A DNA stretch of 64,000 nt from positions 490,978 to 554,977 of the forward strand of contig BCHS01000004.1 of assembly GCA_039545275.1 (NCBI GenBank), in the 5' to 3' direction. This DNA comes from Pseudomicrostroma phylloplanum (lineage: Eukaryota; Basidiomycota; Exobasidiomycetes; Microstromatales). The position numbers were made by a program, and so were the translations under genes. This document shows positions 52,418 through 64,000 of the stretch, in pieces (positions within the stretch are counted from its first letter, which is position 1; each line of letters starts with the position of its first letter). The notes beneath the pieces were generated by a model. It worked only from the letters and a program-made list of their open reading frames with translations. It did not search any database and was not told the origin of the DNA.

Positions 52418-55400
52418 CTACTTTTGCTCCCTTGCCTTCCTTTGCTCCATCTTCCTTGCCAGGTCCGCCACACCGGGGTAGTCCCTGGCATCAAGTGGGC
52501 AGTTGCTGTTGGGCAACGATGCCGAGAGGGCGCTGACGGCAAAGGGATCTTGCGATGACTCGCCAGCGCCCGAGGTGCCCGACGAGATCGAAGAGGGGGT
52601 ATTGATGCTGATGGAGGGGGAAGTCAGGGAAGTTCCGCTCGCAGCAGTCTCATTTGAGATGCCCATCACAGTGCCATTGGAGGCTTGACCCAACACTCCC
52701 CTACTGACATTGCCAGCACTGCCTTGTTCTGCCGCCTTCAACGCCTCCTGGTTTCCTCCATACCGACCAATGAGCTCCAGCTCCTCGGTCAAAGTCTCGT
52801 GACGATACCTTAGTCGGATGTCCGGCACATTCGTCTTGGCAGTCACGTTCCCCTCTGGTCCTCCGAGGTGGAAGTTCACACCCAGCCAGTGTCGCTTGAT
52901 CTCCCGCTCCCACCCTGACTGCAGCACAGAGTTCCGCGCTAGCTCGCACATGTCGCACGGCGACAGACGGTACACCTGAGTCGCTACCGAGTACTCTTCC
53001 AGCAGAGGCTCTTTGGACAAGTGGAACTGCAGAGGGTCGTCGGTAGAGATCGAAACGTTCATACCCATCTTGAGATAGGTCGGGAATGGGTTTCGATCAT
53101 AGTGAAGGAAGAGGGCATTGTTGGAGAGAGGGCTCATTGCCAAGCCCACTTGCTTCAGGTAGTAGAGGTACTGCATCGCCGGGACCTTCCTGAGTGTGAT
53201 GCCGTGGGAGATGGACTGGGAGCAGAGGTATGCCGCTGCAAGGTGGTCTGTGTCACCGGCTTCACCAGAGTGAGGGCGAAGGACAAACGTACCAAAGCCC
53301 CTCTTCCTTCGAATCTGGTTGAGGCTAGCAATGTTTGCGTACATATAGTAGATCCAGTAAGTGTACGGAGGCGACTCCTTCATGTCCCACTTGGTCGGGG
53401 TAGGGAACTTCCGGTGGTACCTCCTCTCCACCTTGCTCTCGTCGTCGACAAGGTCGAAGCCGATCACCCTCTGAAGGAAGATGTGCAAGTTGCGATGTTT
53501 ACGAGGGTTGAGCGTGCAGGCGAAGAGGGGCTCAAAGACGTTGTTGAGCAAGTCTTGGAAGGTGTTGATGGTACCATTCGACTTGTACACCTCGTACAGG
53601 CGCGGAATCTGGATGAGCCATCTGACATTAGGCGAAAAGAGCTCATTCTCGACGATCCATGTGGCCAGCTTGTCCCACTCTTCGACGTTTCTTCCGTAGA
53701 TCGATACTCGGTACTCTGCCATCTGGTATTTCGAGCTCTGCAGATCAGACATGATCTCTTTTGTGATCTCAGCGAGATATCTGCCTCGGATCAGGTTGTC
53801 CGTCTTCATGAAGATCTCTCGCAGACGCGACTCTCCGATGGGATTGTACTTTGTGTTGAACTTGTCGAATCGATGGAATGCCTCGCGATGAGCGTGCATA
53901 TCGAGCGTGTCGATTGACAGGTCGTAGGCGGTTAAGTTGAGTGAGGCAAAGACCTCAGCCAGGGTGAGCTCCCTGCCGTCTCGGAAGATGACCACGTCAT
54001 CTGGGTGACGCTTGATCTTGGCCTTGATGAAGCGCAGCAGGTGCTTCTGGTTCATACTCGCAGAATGGTGGACGTGCGTGTCCACCTTCCTCACATTGTA
54101 GAAGTCTCGATGCCTGACCCTCTTCATGCTTTCCACCTCCCTCCCCTCATTCATGAGGGAGTATAGATTCCATTTGCCCTCCAGATACTTCAGCCGCCTC
54201 CATGCAAATGACTTGACCGGTCCGTCGGAGATGACGCCAAGTAGGTAATCCAGGTCTTTGAAGTAGTCCCTCAGTGTCGGAATGCGGAGGTCCGGATCAA
54301 GTGGACGCCTGTAATCGTCGCCTACTACCTGTACCTGGTACACTCCATTGGAGTCTGTTGCGTACTCGATCTTCTCATTGGCCGCCAGAGCTTTGCATCT
54401 CCATTCGCCGGGAAGCTCGATATTAGTGGGGTCAAACACCCCGGGCCTTCCTCCAGTCTCCTCAAGCAGCTTTTGGGCTGCAGCTGCATTGGCAGGAGAC
54501 GCCGGGGGGATAGGCTTGGGTAGTGTAGATGTACCGCCGGAGTGAGACCTGACCACGAACGACGAGGCAGGTGGCGGATTGAAGAGCTCCCAGTGAGGCC
54601 TTGGCGGGGCAGGGTAGATACTCCATGGCTTTGGCTCGCTCTCTGGGTCGTCCACGTCCTTCAAGGCCGACCCATCGACTTTGAGACCGGCGTCGCCTGC
54701 TACGTCAGTCGTAGAAGACGGGAGACCTCTCTGCCGGCGCCACTGCTGGCAGTACTCTGCGTCCCAATTCTTGGGGTTGTCTTCAAGCTTTGCCTGCAGC
54801 GAAACGTCCATGTACTTGTCTCTCAGCATCATACACGTGTGTAGGCTCTTGTACAGTGCTTTGAGCTCCGATGTAAGAGGATCTTCCAGCTGCGATGAGG
54901 GTCTAGTGGGTGAGTGAGGAGGCGAGGGTCGCTTGCGTGTTGCAGGAGTAGGAGAGGTAGAGTACAGCTCTGAGGGCGAGATGTTGGAGCCTAGGGACGC
55001 CATGACCGCGGCCTGACCCGAAGGCGAGATGATGGCATGGTCTGACCCAGAGGTCGTGAGGCGCGAGGCAGAGGCCTGAGCAAAGGCAGTCCCTTCTTCT
55101 GGCCCTTGTGTAGCGTCCGACGCTCCGTCATCGATCGCACCATCGTCCGTGACCTCGTCTATCGGCGTCTGCTGGGCCCAGTAGTGAGAATCGAGATCTC
55201 TGAGCCTCATCTGATCCTCCTCGCTGAAGTACGCATCCCTCTCTGTGCTCTGGTTTCGCGGCGTGGTGGACGTGTCCCGCGCACGCGTCCGTGGTGAGAA
55301 GAGGAGGCTTCCGCCAGGCGTGACAGGGGGAGTGACACCATTTGGGGGCGATCGACCTCGAGTCATGGTCGGCTTGGGACCACCGCACATTGAAGCCGGT

Positions 55401-55459
55401 GACAAAGATGGGATGGTAGCGGCCGTAAGGGAGCAAAAGCGAGACTCAGAGAATGCCAT
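52418..55459 (-). CDS. AMD1: AMP deaminase
   Basis: Single exon, 1013 aa from ATG 55459. It deaminates AMP to IMP in purine nucleotide balance. The signature is intact: [20 protein letters not shown] near the start of the catalytic barrel (zinc His pair), and [20 protein letters not shown] with the catalytic Asp pair, followed by [20 protein letters not shown]. Typical AMPD blocks also include [18 protein letters not shown] and [13 protein letters not shown]. The N-terminal ~280 residues are disordered, with an acidic segment. The start is uncertain: the same frame stays open for 135 further codons to an ATG at 55864, but that stretch is Cys/Ser/Arg-rich and reads like leader sequence. ATGs at 55390 and 55366 are also possible. 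It diverges from the gene at 55969. Confidence 0.93.
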   Translation of the reverse strand: MAFSESRFCSLTAATIPSLSPASMCGGPKPTMTRGRSPPNGVTPPVTPGGSLLFSPRTRARDTSTTPRNQSTERDAYFSEEDQMRLRDLDSHYWAQQTPIDEVTDDGAIDDGASDATQGPEEGTAFAQASASRLTTSGSDHAIISPSGQAAVMASLGSNISPSELYSTSPTPATRKRPSPPHSPTRPSSQLEDPLTSELKALYKSLHTCMMLRDKYMDVSLQAKLEDNPKNWDAEYCQQWRRQRGLPSSTTDVAGDAGLKVDGSALKDVDDPESEPKPWSIYPAPPRPHWELFNPPPASSFVVRSHSGGTSTLPKPIPPASPANAAAAQKLLEETGGRPGVFDPTNIELPGEWRCKALAANEKIEYATDSNGVYQVQVVGDDYRRPLDPDLRIPTLRDYFKDLDYLLGVISDGPVKSFAWRRLKYLEGKWNLYSLMNEGREVESMKRVRHRDFYNVRKVDTHVHHSASMNQKHLLRFIKAKIKRHPDDVVIFRDGRELTLAEVFASLNLTAYDLSIDTLDMHAHREAFHRFDKFNTKYNPIGESRLREIFMKTDNLIRGRYLAEITKEIMSDLQSSKYQMAEYRVSIYGRNVEEWDKLATWIVENELFSPNVRWLIQIPRLYEVYKSNGTINTFQDLLNNVFEPLFACTLNPRKHRNLHIFLQRVIGFDLVDDESKVERRYHRKFPTPTKWDMKESPPYTYWIYYMYANIASLNQIRRKRGFGTFVLRPHSGEAGDTDHLAAAYLCSQSISHGITLRKVPAMQYLYYLKQVGLAMSPLSNNALFLHYDRNPFPTYLKMGMNVSISTDDPLQFHLSKEPLLEEYSVATQVYRLSPCDMCELARNSVLQSGWEREIKRHWLGVNFHLGGPEGNVTAKTNVPDIRLRYRHETLTEELELIGRYGGNQEALKAAEQGSAGNVSRGVLGQASNGTVMGISNETAASGTSLTSPSISINTPSSISSGTSGAGESSQDPFAVSALSASLPNSNCPLDARDYPGVADLARKMEQRKAREQK

Positions 55460-55968
55460 TCTATTCCTGGCAGCTCCCGGCCGGCACCTCGCCAAAAATC
55501 CTCGATAGCGCTTTCCCGCGGCCCGCAAAGTTGAGCCGCTTCCGCTTCCGCCCCGCTTCCACTTCCGAGATCGTGACCGCGCCGTCATGATCGGCACCGA
55601 GATCCTGCCTGTACCGATAGTTTGGGAGAGAAGAGGGACAAGCTGCTCCAGTACGATCGGACAAGTACGGACTTCCGGAATACTGCTGTGAGACTGTAGA
55701 CAACAGCATGAATGAAATGACTCCTCGATGAAACACACTATTTGAGACATATGACAACATACGCCGTCGTCAACGACCCCAGAAGACGGGGTCAAAGCGG
55801 GCGCAGCCTGTTCTTTGTTGTCGACGCACTCAAACCCCGACGGCCGTCGACACTGGTGCCGCATGGTTGAGCGACTATGTAAAGGTCACCTGGGTATGCT
55901 GAGCGACGCTTTCCTGCCCTCCATTCGCCTGTCACTCGTCGCCGTGCTCACCATCATCATCCTTCCCG
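55460..55968. other. Divergent intergenic region (AMP deaminase / unknown gene)
   Basis: About 510 bp if the AMP deaminase starts at 55459. GC-rich CCGCTTCCG-type repeats lie near 55540 and an AT-rich patch lies around 55735-55755. It probably holds both promoters. No gene is proposed. Confidence 0.45.
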
Positions 55969-57902
55969 ATGATCAGTCTCATTCGCAATAAAGCTTCAGC
56001 CAGGTCCTTCAGCAAGTCCTTCAAGCTAGACCGCGGTGATAGTAAAAGATCAGAATCCCCCGGACTAGAATGGGATGCGTGCACCAGTAGCATGGAGGCG
56101 GACCTGGAGCGTTTCAGGGCCCCAGACCGAGGCTGGGACGCCCAGAGATCCCCGCCTCCATCTGCAAGTGCCTCCAGTTTGGAGACACATGGGAGTATTG
56201 GCAGCATCAGCTCGCCTGCTGTGCCAGCGCGTGCCGATGACTTGATCCGCCCGGAATCTATACCCCTTCACCTGCAGCAAAGTGATGATGGCAGCAGCTC
56301 CTCTTCACAAGACCCACTCAGCACGCCCTACCACCTGTACGACACCCTCGACGACGGCGTGCTTGAGGCAAAGGCGATACACAGTCCGATGGTCCGACGC
56401 GGTACAGGCAGCGAAAGCTCGCGGATGGTCGGATCTAGCTCCGTCGACTCTCAACAGGACTACTTCAAGTTGCACTGGGCCAAGGCAGGCCCTGTGCCGC
56501 CTGCACGAAGGGCTGTCCGAGCGAAGGTTTCAACGACCGTAATGTCCCCCTCGTCTTCGGGCGCATCTGTGCCGACGCGCCGGCACAGACGAACAGAGAT
56601 ACAAGCGAGTAGCAGTATTGCAGAACCATCGCCCTTCATCAACAAGGTCGCGAGCGAGCGAACAGACCCCTTCCACGACAGTCACGGAGTGACGCAGGAC
56701 TCGTCGCGCGTGTCAACAGCCACGATCACACAGATTGCATCGTCCACGTTCGATGCAGAGGGGAGCAGAGCAAGAGGCCTCACTTTGACGAAGGCTCGCT
56801 TGTCAGAGCAGGCCGCACCGCAGGCAGCGCAGATAGAGACTTCCGTCAGATGGAGTGGCCCGATGAGTGCGGGAGTGCTGCCGGATACTCGCAGCGGGAA
56901 GGAGAACCTCAGGGCGCTTCTGATCGATTACAATGCTAGTGTACAGAAAGCCGCCGCAGAGATTCCTCTGTCGCTGACAAGCTCGCAACAAAGCAGAGAC
57001 GAAAGTCTGTCGCCTCACCTGAGCCCGAGCAAAAACGTTCTGCCGCGTCCCCTGCGACGTCTCGGCCTAGACAAGACACCTCTCGTGCAGCGCACAGCTC
57101 TGCTACAGGGTCTGCTGCAGCACCTGGTACACGTGCACTTCTTTGAGGAGATCGTCGAGGTCTTCTGCTACGGATGTGGTACGAAGGCGGATGATGCTGC
57201 AAAGGCTCTCATCACGTTTCTTCAGTCGACCAGTGAGTAGACCTCGTATGATTCAGGCGCCGATCACGAGCGCTGCAGCTCACTCCTACTGCTTCTCACC
57301 CAACCCACCGCACAGTACCCCTCTCCTCCCTTCTCGCCTATCAATCACAAACACACCGCCTCCTCTCATCCACCCTCTCAGCAGAAGCAACTCAGAATCA
57401 CGCCTCCGAAACGCTCACGCGCCTGCACACGCACATGGCAGCCCTCTTCGTCTGGTGCGGAGTCGTGGCGCGTCGCTCCGAAGCTGCGAGTCACACTATG
57501 AAGGCACACAGGGAACTCAAAATCGCTAGGGATCGGCTGACGGCACTTTGCTCTGGCTCGAGGGAGCAAGAGGGAGGGTGGGCCGAGATCACGATGGAGC
57601 CAAAGCGAGGAGAGACTGCGAGTGCCGAGGTGCGCGCAGAGGAGCCGACTACGGCGCCGCTTATCGGCGATCTCCCGTCGTGCGAGGTATCGTCTGCAAC
57701 TCCCATCTTCCTCGTGCAAGCTCTGGGTTTCACTTTCCTCCCTTGTCAGGCCATTGCTGCTTGCGGGGCTGGAGGGAAGGAGTCAGGAGCTGGGAAGACA
57801 TACCGAGACTTGTTGCAGGCGGAGGCGGAGGCTGGGGAGGGGGAGGGCGCGGACGTTCGTGGCCTGGAGACGCTCCTCGAGGTGCAGGGGCAGTGGATGT
57901 AA
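55969..57902 (+). CDS. Unknown protein, two exons
   Basis: Exons 55969-57232 and 57382-57902, with a 149-nt GTGAGT...CAG intron in phase 1; 594 aa. It is not recognised. The first ~310 residues are Ser-rich and disordered, starting with a basic amphipathic stretch (MISLIRNKASARSFSKSFKL). The ordered half contains LRALLIDYNASVQKAAAEIP, TALLQGLLQHLVHVHFFEEI, VEVFCYGCGTKADDAAKALI and, after the intron, HMAALFVWCGVVARRSEAAS and MKAHRELKIARDRLTALCSG. It looks helical with several Cys, and resembles no domain I can name. The acceptor is an NAGNAG (CAGCAG, 57379-57384): use of the second site would drop one residue. It faces NUP85 tail to tail, 112 bp apart. Confidence 0.7.
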
Positions 57903-58014
57903 TTCGCTCCGAGACGGAGCATGTAGTCGGGTGTATAGTCACGTTGACTGTTTGGGTACATATGCAGTCTTGTTAGTATTGTGTTCAGTCAGAAAGCTTC
58001 ATAGATTGCTATCT

Positions 58015-60640
58015 TCATGACATCTCGCCATCGATCATCTCGTCCCTGCCTGCTACCGCTGCACCGCCCTCAGCAGCAGCATCAGTCGCGTTCCCTGTGG
58101 CAAAGATGCTACTGCTGCTCCCAAGACCGCCAACGCCGAGGGCCATTGCCACCCTCAGACGGAACGTCTGCAAAGATCTCCTCGCCCTATCTAGCCCTTC
58201 CTTTTTATTCTCTGCTGCCGCTCCCCCACCCTCTCCCCTGACGCGCTTAGACGCCGTCGTCCACTTCCCAAGCTTGCCAAGGTAGAAGTCCTCTTCCTCA
58301 GCAGACAGAGAAGCGCTAAAGGAGATGGACTCGAGCAGTCGCAGCGAGTCGTACAGAAGGGCAGGCTCCGTCGCCGTCGAGCCGCTCCTCTGCAGCGCCT
58401 CTCCGATCTCGTACAGACACACAGCAGTCCAATCTCCGTCTACCAGTCCCGCATTGAGCAACTCGAGGAGGAAGGTGATCGACAGAGGCCCGTTGCCGCT
58501 CTCCTGCTTGATCTTGAAGAACCTCGCGAGGTTCGTGAGGAAGAGGAGGACAGGCGGAAGGCTCTGTGCGAAGTGATGGTTGAACTCCTCCTCGTCGTCG
58601 AGGAGATACTGGTCTTCTTCCGCGAAGCCATCTCCACGAGAAACAAGGGAACGCTTGGTGCGGTTGATGAAAGGACCTTGTTGTACGCCATCTGCCTGTC
58701 CTTCACCCATGGCGTCCCTACGAGCAACCTTGATGAGCCAGCGCTTGATATCCGTGACTTCATCAATGAACCATCCTTCAGCTGTAGCGCTCGCAGCTGA
58801 AGCTGCGCGTGACTTGCGCTCCAGTAGACCCTCCAGCATCCTCCCCTTGATCGTCTTGAGCACGGCAACGTCGCCCCGAGGTGGACTGCGAAGAGCATAG
58901 ATGACGGCCGGGCCGAAGCGAGGTGTAGTCTTTCCGGTCTCTGATGCTCCAGAGGAGAGATGGAGGCTGAGCTTGCGACAGACTGCCCTGGCTTCGCGCT
59001 CCAGTCCAAATGTAGAGCAGGCTTCGAGGACAGACTCCATGAGATGGAACTCGTCTACTTCTTCTACCGGCCGCTCCTCTCCATTCTCGTCTTCATCTGG
59101 CTGCCTGGCCAATCTCTTCTTCTTGTCATCTGCGCTTTCGAGAAGGGGCAGACCAAGCAGAATCTGGCTCATCCGAGCAGTACCCCTGGTTCCTGCTTCA
59201 GACAAGTAGTCCATCGCTATCCTCCAGAGGCCATGTGTAGCAAGCAGTGTGTTGGAGTAGACCAAATTGGCCCTCTCGACCGGAGTCACTTGTTCGTCAC
59301 TCTCATCAGCTTCGTCAAGCAGTCTCAGCTTGGTAGAGAAGTCGAGCAGAACTTGAGCCAGGTAAGGGTCTAGAGCCGTCGTGGACTCGGCTGCCCCGGC
59401 GAGATCCCCCTTGATCATCTTGACCATCACCTGTTCAGCCTTGTCCGGCAGAGCTGCTCCTTCTTCCAGGACCTCCCCTCGCAGGTTCATGATCTTGCTC
59501 AACGCATCGGCAAGCCCATCGCGTTTCAAGCCAACGTCGACCAAGGTTCCCCAGGCTGTCAAGGCCTCCTTCCAGTCCTCGGCAGCTTCCACGACCCTTT
59601 CCCTGTTGCCAGCTAGCACTTCCAAAAAGATCCGCAGACCAGCCTCGAGTGACAGACGAAGATCTTCTGCCTCCTCCTCTGGGTCTTCTCTGTCCTCGAA
59701 AGAGCTATTTAGCTCATCTTGCACTTCGTCCATGACGCCCTCGAGGCTGGCCAAGATGCCCATCAGCTTGAGATGGAAGTCTCTCCGTGCGGCCTTGAAC
59801 TGCACCTCGGTCTTGAACTCTGTGCTTCTTGGCAAGGCCTTGATCAGCTCTCTCATCCGAGCAACAAGGGTCTGGAGAGATTTGGACGGCAGAGATAAAA
59901 GTGTGGCAAGTAGCGTCCCCACAGTAGCATGGAAGCCTCGCAGTGTACACCGCAGAATGTAGTCCCAGTAGTTCGCATGAAGGTACGGCTCATCGCTAGA
60001 TGCGATCTCCCTTCCCTGCTCAGTCGTCGGCGCGAGGTCGTACGAGTTGAGCCAGTGAAGGAGCTCTTCGCCGATGATTCCCTCGCCGGCGTGTTGAAGA
60101 TCCGTAGCATTCGGGGAGAGGTAGAGTGTTTGTACGAGGGTGAGGATGGGAAGGAGCACGCGAGAGAGGTGAGGAAGGTAAGGGGATGTCGAAGCCGATG
60201 AAGTCTCGGCCAGCTGCTCAAGTAGATCGCGATTCGATTCGATCACCAGATGGAAGAGCCGAGTATAGTAGGGCAAATGCGAAGAGGAGGGTCTGATGGG
60301 CAGCAAAGGGGAGTCACAAACGGGACGAGTGGAAGGAGGGTGTGAGGACGACTCATATGCATCTGCCTCGCAACGTACGTCCAACTCACCCATCATCTGC
60401 GCCATCGTCGTCCATCAGGTCTTCCTCCCTCTTCCACTTGCTACCAGAATCTCTCCTGGCTTCCTTGATGGCTTCTTCATGGATCCGGGCAAGACTGAGG
60501 AAGAAGGTATGCTGTTCGCCTAGCCATTTCTGTATCAGTTCATGCTCTTCATCAGAGGGGGATGGGGCGAAGATGCCCACTGTAGCAGGCGGGAATGGCT
60601 GCGCTGGACGAGAGGAGGAGGACGGCGTAGACGCAGGCAT
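58015..60640 (-). CDS. NUP85: Nucleoporin Nup85 (Y-complex)
   Basis: Two exons on the minus strand, 60640-60390 and 60292-58015, with a 97-nt GTGAGT...CAG intron in phase 2; 842 aa. It is an all-helical protein. The most diagnostic stretch is ANLVYSNTLLATHGLWRIAM, then DYLSEAGTRGTARMSQILLG, LPLLE, matching the Nup85 'HP-x-LW-x-(I/L)A-x-DYL...G...ILLR(V/L)P' block. Other helical parts are YTRLFHLVIESNRDLLEQL and LMESVLEACSTFGLEREARA. Role: structural subunit of the outer-ring Y-complex of the nuclear pore. The sequence just before the ATG (GAGGTGAGC, 60651-60659) resembles a splice donor, so a 5'-UTR intron with a different first exon cannot be ruled out. Confidence 0.78.
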
Positions 60641-61092
60641 CGCGATGATGCTCACCTCAAGGGTATGTAGAGGGAAGGTATGACGGGACTTGGATCAAAG
60701 CGTAGGCGTTGAGATCGAGAGGCACGGAAAGGGAGCGAGTGGATCTTCGCGGGGCGGATGGCTCAGACGCGAAGCGGACACTCTCAAGTAACAGTCAATG
60801 TCAGACGGCTTCAAAGTATGGGGATATAGCTAGCTACTCGCTGTGGTGAAGCAACGAGAGGCAGTGAGATTGAAGAAGAGAAGGAGGCTAGAATACAAGG
60901 GGCATACATGAAAGGGTGCGGAGGAGAGAGATCATAGTGGTAGCGAAGAAAGGGTAGAAGGCGCGCGTACGCTCCAACTCGCGTCGCTGCCGTCGCCATG
61001 AGAGAGGTGGTGACTAATCCTTCATCGTACTCGCTAGCTAGTAGCTACCATGGATCAGAGGCCAGAGTGTGAGAGAGTGGCGCGAACCAGAT
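60641..61092. other. Intergenic, NUP85 promoter and H3 3' end
   Basis: About 450 bp between two minus-strand genes. It should contain the H3 3' UTR and the NUP85 promoter. No further gene or RNA structure can be supported by eye. Confidence 0.45.
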
Positions 61093-61578
<486 letters not shown>

Positions 61579-62191
61579 CTATGTGTACGCTGTGTGTGCG
61601 TCGAGGGCAGCAGTGGTGGTGAGTACTCACGAGAGTGTAGTGAGAGTGAAGAGTGGTAGTGTGAGGAGAAGATGGGGAGAGGAGAGGAATCTAGCCTTGG
61701 CTTATGAATGGTTTGGGGGCCGGGGCCAATGGCGAGGCGGGGCGCGGCAGGGCAGGGCGGGGGCTGAGTGAGGAGCATGACAGGGCGGAGGCAAACTGCA
61801 GTGGCTGACTGCAGGTGAGATGTGCGTATGTGCGTGTGTGCTTGGGTGAACGCTACGCTGAATCAAGCGATCATCGTGCGAGGTGCATGCTTGTACATTC
61901 CCCGTTGGCCATCAGAGGCGCTGATCCCACTCGCGCTACAAGAAATGGGACTCACCCATTGATCCATCACGGAAAGAGCGACGCGCGTGGGGCACAGGCG
62001 CGGGCGACAAGGTGCAGCCACTGATGGGATCAGCGTCGACGCCTTTTCTGGACGCTGATCAGACAAGCGATCAGGCGCACACACGGCGATTCCAAGGCTG
62101 CCAGGCGCCACTGATGGCCACAAGTCACCATCATTCGCGGGGCAGAGATCAGCAGCGTAGAATCAGCAGAACACACTCGCCTGCCTCGCAG

Positions 62192-62208
62192 CACACACAC
62201 ACACACAC
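62192..62208. repeat. (CA)n microsatellite
   Basis: About eight CA dinucleotides in the H3-H4 intergenic region, 380 bp before the H4 ATG. Confidence 0.9.
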
Positions 62209-62356
62209 TTTCGCAGCAGCAAACAACGCAGCCTCCGCTCATGCCCCCCAGACAGCGGGACAGGCGAGGCTGAGCCCCTTGGCTGCCGTCAGCGCAGCAC
62301 AGATGCCTGGGCACCCCGCCTACCTTTGGCGCATACCTGACTCGAGGTGAGAAAAT

Positions 62357-62364
62357 ACTATAAG
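62357..62364 (+). promoter_or_regulatory. TATA box of H4
   Basis: ACTATAAG sits in a GC-rich surround, about 70 bp before a predicted leader intron and 220 bp before the ATG. This fits the strong TATA-dependent promoters usual for histone genes. Confidence 0.6.
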
Positions 62365-62434
62365 ACGGGACCACAACTGCGCTCCTCAGCCACTCTCCCC
62401 CTCTTCACACACCACTACCACTCCATCCTCTCTC

Positions 62435-62975
<541 letters not shown>

Positions 62976-63627
62976 TCGGCTCTCGATTCCTCTCTGGGCC
63001 TTTCTCTCTCCTCTTTCGCTTTTTACCATGCTTCACCGCAACCTCACATACTTTCCTATCCTTGTATTTTAGTTGATACGGCCAACCCATCTCTTCGTCG
63101 CCAATCTACACTGCTTGATTGCTGCGCCCATACCCATACGCCACTGCTCGAGTCTGACTGTCTGAATAGCGTGAAGGGGGACAAAGCATAGTGTACAGGT
63201 TGGCCTGCCTCCACTACCTGCAACGCCATCGCGAATGACTACTGACTTGCAGGGCCCATGCAATTACCGGTGCCAATAACACCATTCCTATCCTTGACGT
63301 CTTACAACGCTGAATGCTACCACGCTCATCTCTCGTTGTCACTGCGTAGCCGCTGCCGACGTCCTCACGTCATGGAGGGGTCTAATCGCCCTGCTCCACT
63401 TGCACCGCTTTCCGGCATGCTCAGTCCACCACGTTCACACCCGACACATTGTCCTCCTCCCACATGATCTTCTGGCAGCACTCATCAGCCTCAGCACCTT
63501 CTTCCTTCGGGGAACATCCTTCTGATACTGATACAAGGGTACACGAACGTCTGACCCGCCGCGACACTCATCAGTATCACTCCCTTTGCACCGACACTTC
63601 TTGATACCCGCATATACCAACCTCAAC
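62976..63627. other. Intergenic, H4 3' side and promoter of the next gene
   Basis: About 650 bp without a recognisable gene. No canonical metazoan histone stem-loop is apparent after H4, as expected for fungi, which polyadenylate histone mRNAs. Confidence 0.45.
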
Positions 63628-64000
63628 ATGGGAATCAGGGACACATTCAACAGGATGGCTTCGGACCCCAAGGCCCAGACGGCCGGCGCAAGCTTCAAGA
63701 AGCTCGAGACGGGCGTGTGGAAAGTGCTAGGTGAGGATGAGGTCCACCAGTGCGGAAGACGTACTTAGTCACTCAATAGCCCCTTACACGCCCTTGCTTG
63801 CCTGCCCTGTTCTCGCTCCTGTGCCCCTCCCCCTCCTCATCTGGCAGATCCACTGGGTAAAGTCTCCAACCAGATCGCCGGTCGCTTGGGCGCCGAGGCC
63901 TTCTGGCCCACGGAGCTAGCAGAGGGAGAAATCGACAAGGCGGCCAGGATCTTGCGCACCTTCAGCATCGAAGGCGCCCGAGCCGACGAAGGGTCCAAGG
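63628..64000 (+). CDS. Ysc84/SYLF-domain-like protein, 5' part
   Basis: Exon 1 is 63628-63730; exon 2 starts at 63848 and runs off the window. The 117-nt intron starts GTGAGG and ends CTGGCAG, phase 1. The visible protein is MGIRDTFNRMASDPKAQTAG, then KLETGVWKVLGDPLGKVSNQ, IAGRLGAEAFWPTELAEGEI, DKAARILRTFSIEGARADEG. The block 'A-F-(W/Y)-P-T-x-L-x-x-E-x-(E/D)-KAA-(R/K)-IL-x-(S/T)-F' precedes the lipid-binding SYLF domain in Ysc84/SH3YL1-type actin-patch proteins. The SYLF domain itself would lie beyond base 64000, so this is a family guess from the N-terminal part only. Confidence 0.6.

Noticed and set aside
53021..53917. Plus-strand frame of 298 codons inside AMP deaminase
   Set aside because: Antisense to highly conserved catalytic sequence; codon-bias artefact.

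Overview
This window is nuclear DNA from a filamentous or dimorphic basidiomycete-type fungus. It carries eukaryotic genes with many short introns (about 70-150 nt) and strict GTGAG-type donors, histone genes, a DASH kinetochore subunit, a response-regulator protein, and secreted glycoproteins of a kind common in basidiomycetes. Ustilaginomycotina is my best guess, but the sequence alone does not prove it. I see no rRNA, tRNA, transposon, telomere or CRISPR. This is gene-dense chromosome interior: 26 protein-coding genes, two of them cut by the window ends.

Layout. 1-5.1 kb: the 3' part of a secreted Cys-rich (PAN/apple-like) protein, a PHO80-type cyclin, and a type II haloacid-dehalogenase-like hydrolase. 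6.6-12.6 kb: a very long DH-BAR RhoGEF. 13.3-19.5 kb: a mitochondrial-looking unknown protein, diverging from a very acidic conserved-core protein, then an Ssr4-like SWI/SNF-RSC subunit candidate. 19.7-24.5 kb: COX20, diverging from mismatch-repair PMS1, then a SERF/4F5 gene with a 7-nt first exon. 25.1-31.4 kb: a bacterial-type beta-helix protein, eIF3h, a FUN14 mitochondrial protein, and a SIRT5-class sirtuin in four exons. 32.5-38.7 kb: a receiver-domain (REC) signalling protein and an F-BAR/RhoGAP. 39.5-44.8 kb: eIF4G. 45.9-50.0 kb: clamp loader RFC3 (nine exons), convergent with a DASH Spc34-like gene. 50.4-57.9 kb: a secreted MAG-like glycoprotein, AMP deaminase, and an unknown protein. 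58.0-64.0 kb: NUP85, a divergent histone H3/H4 pair, and the start of a Ysc84/SYLF-like gene.

How the genes relate. There is no operon-like system. Themes recur: Rho GTPase control (DH-BAR GEF and F-BAR GAP), translation initiation (eIF3h, eIF4G), DNA replication and repair with chromatin supply (RFC3, PMS1, H3, H4), mitochondria (COX20, FUN14 protein, the 13.3 kb unknown, possibly the sirtuin) and purine metabolism (AMP deaminase). Divergent pairs with short shared promoters are common (COX20/PMS1, eIF3h/FUN14, the 13.3/14.4 kb pair, H3/H4). Exon joins below were worked out by eye from GT-AG sites, frame continuity and family conservation. They are predictions.
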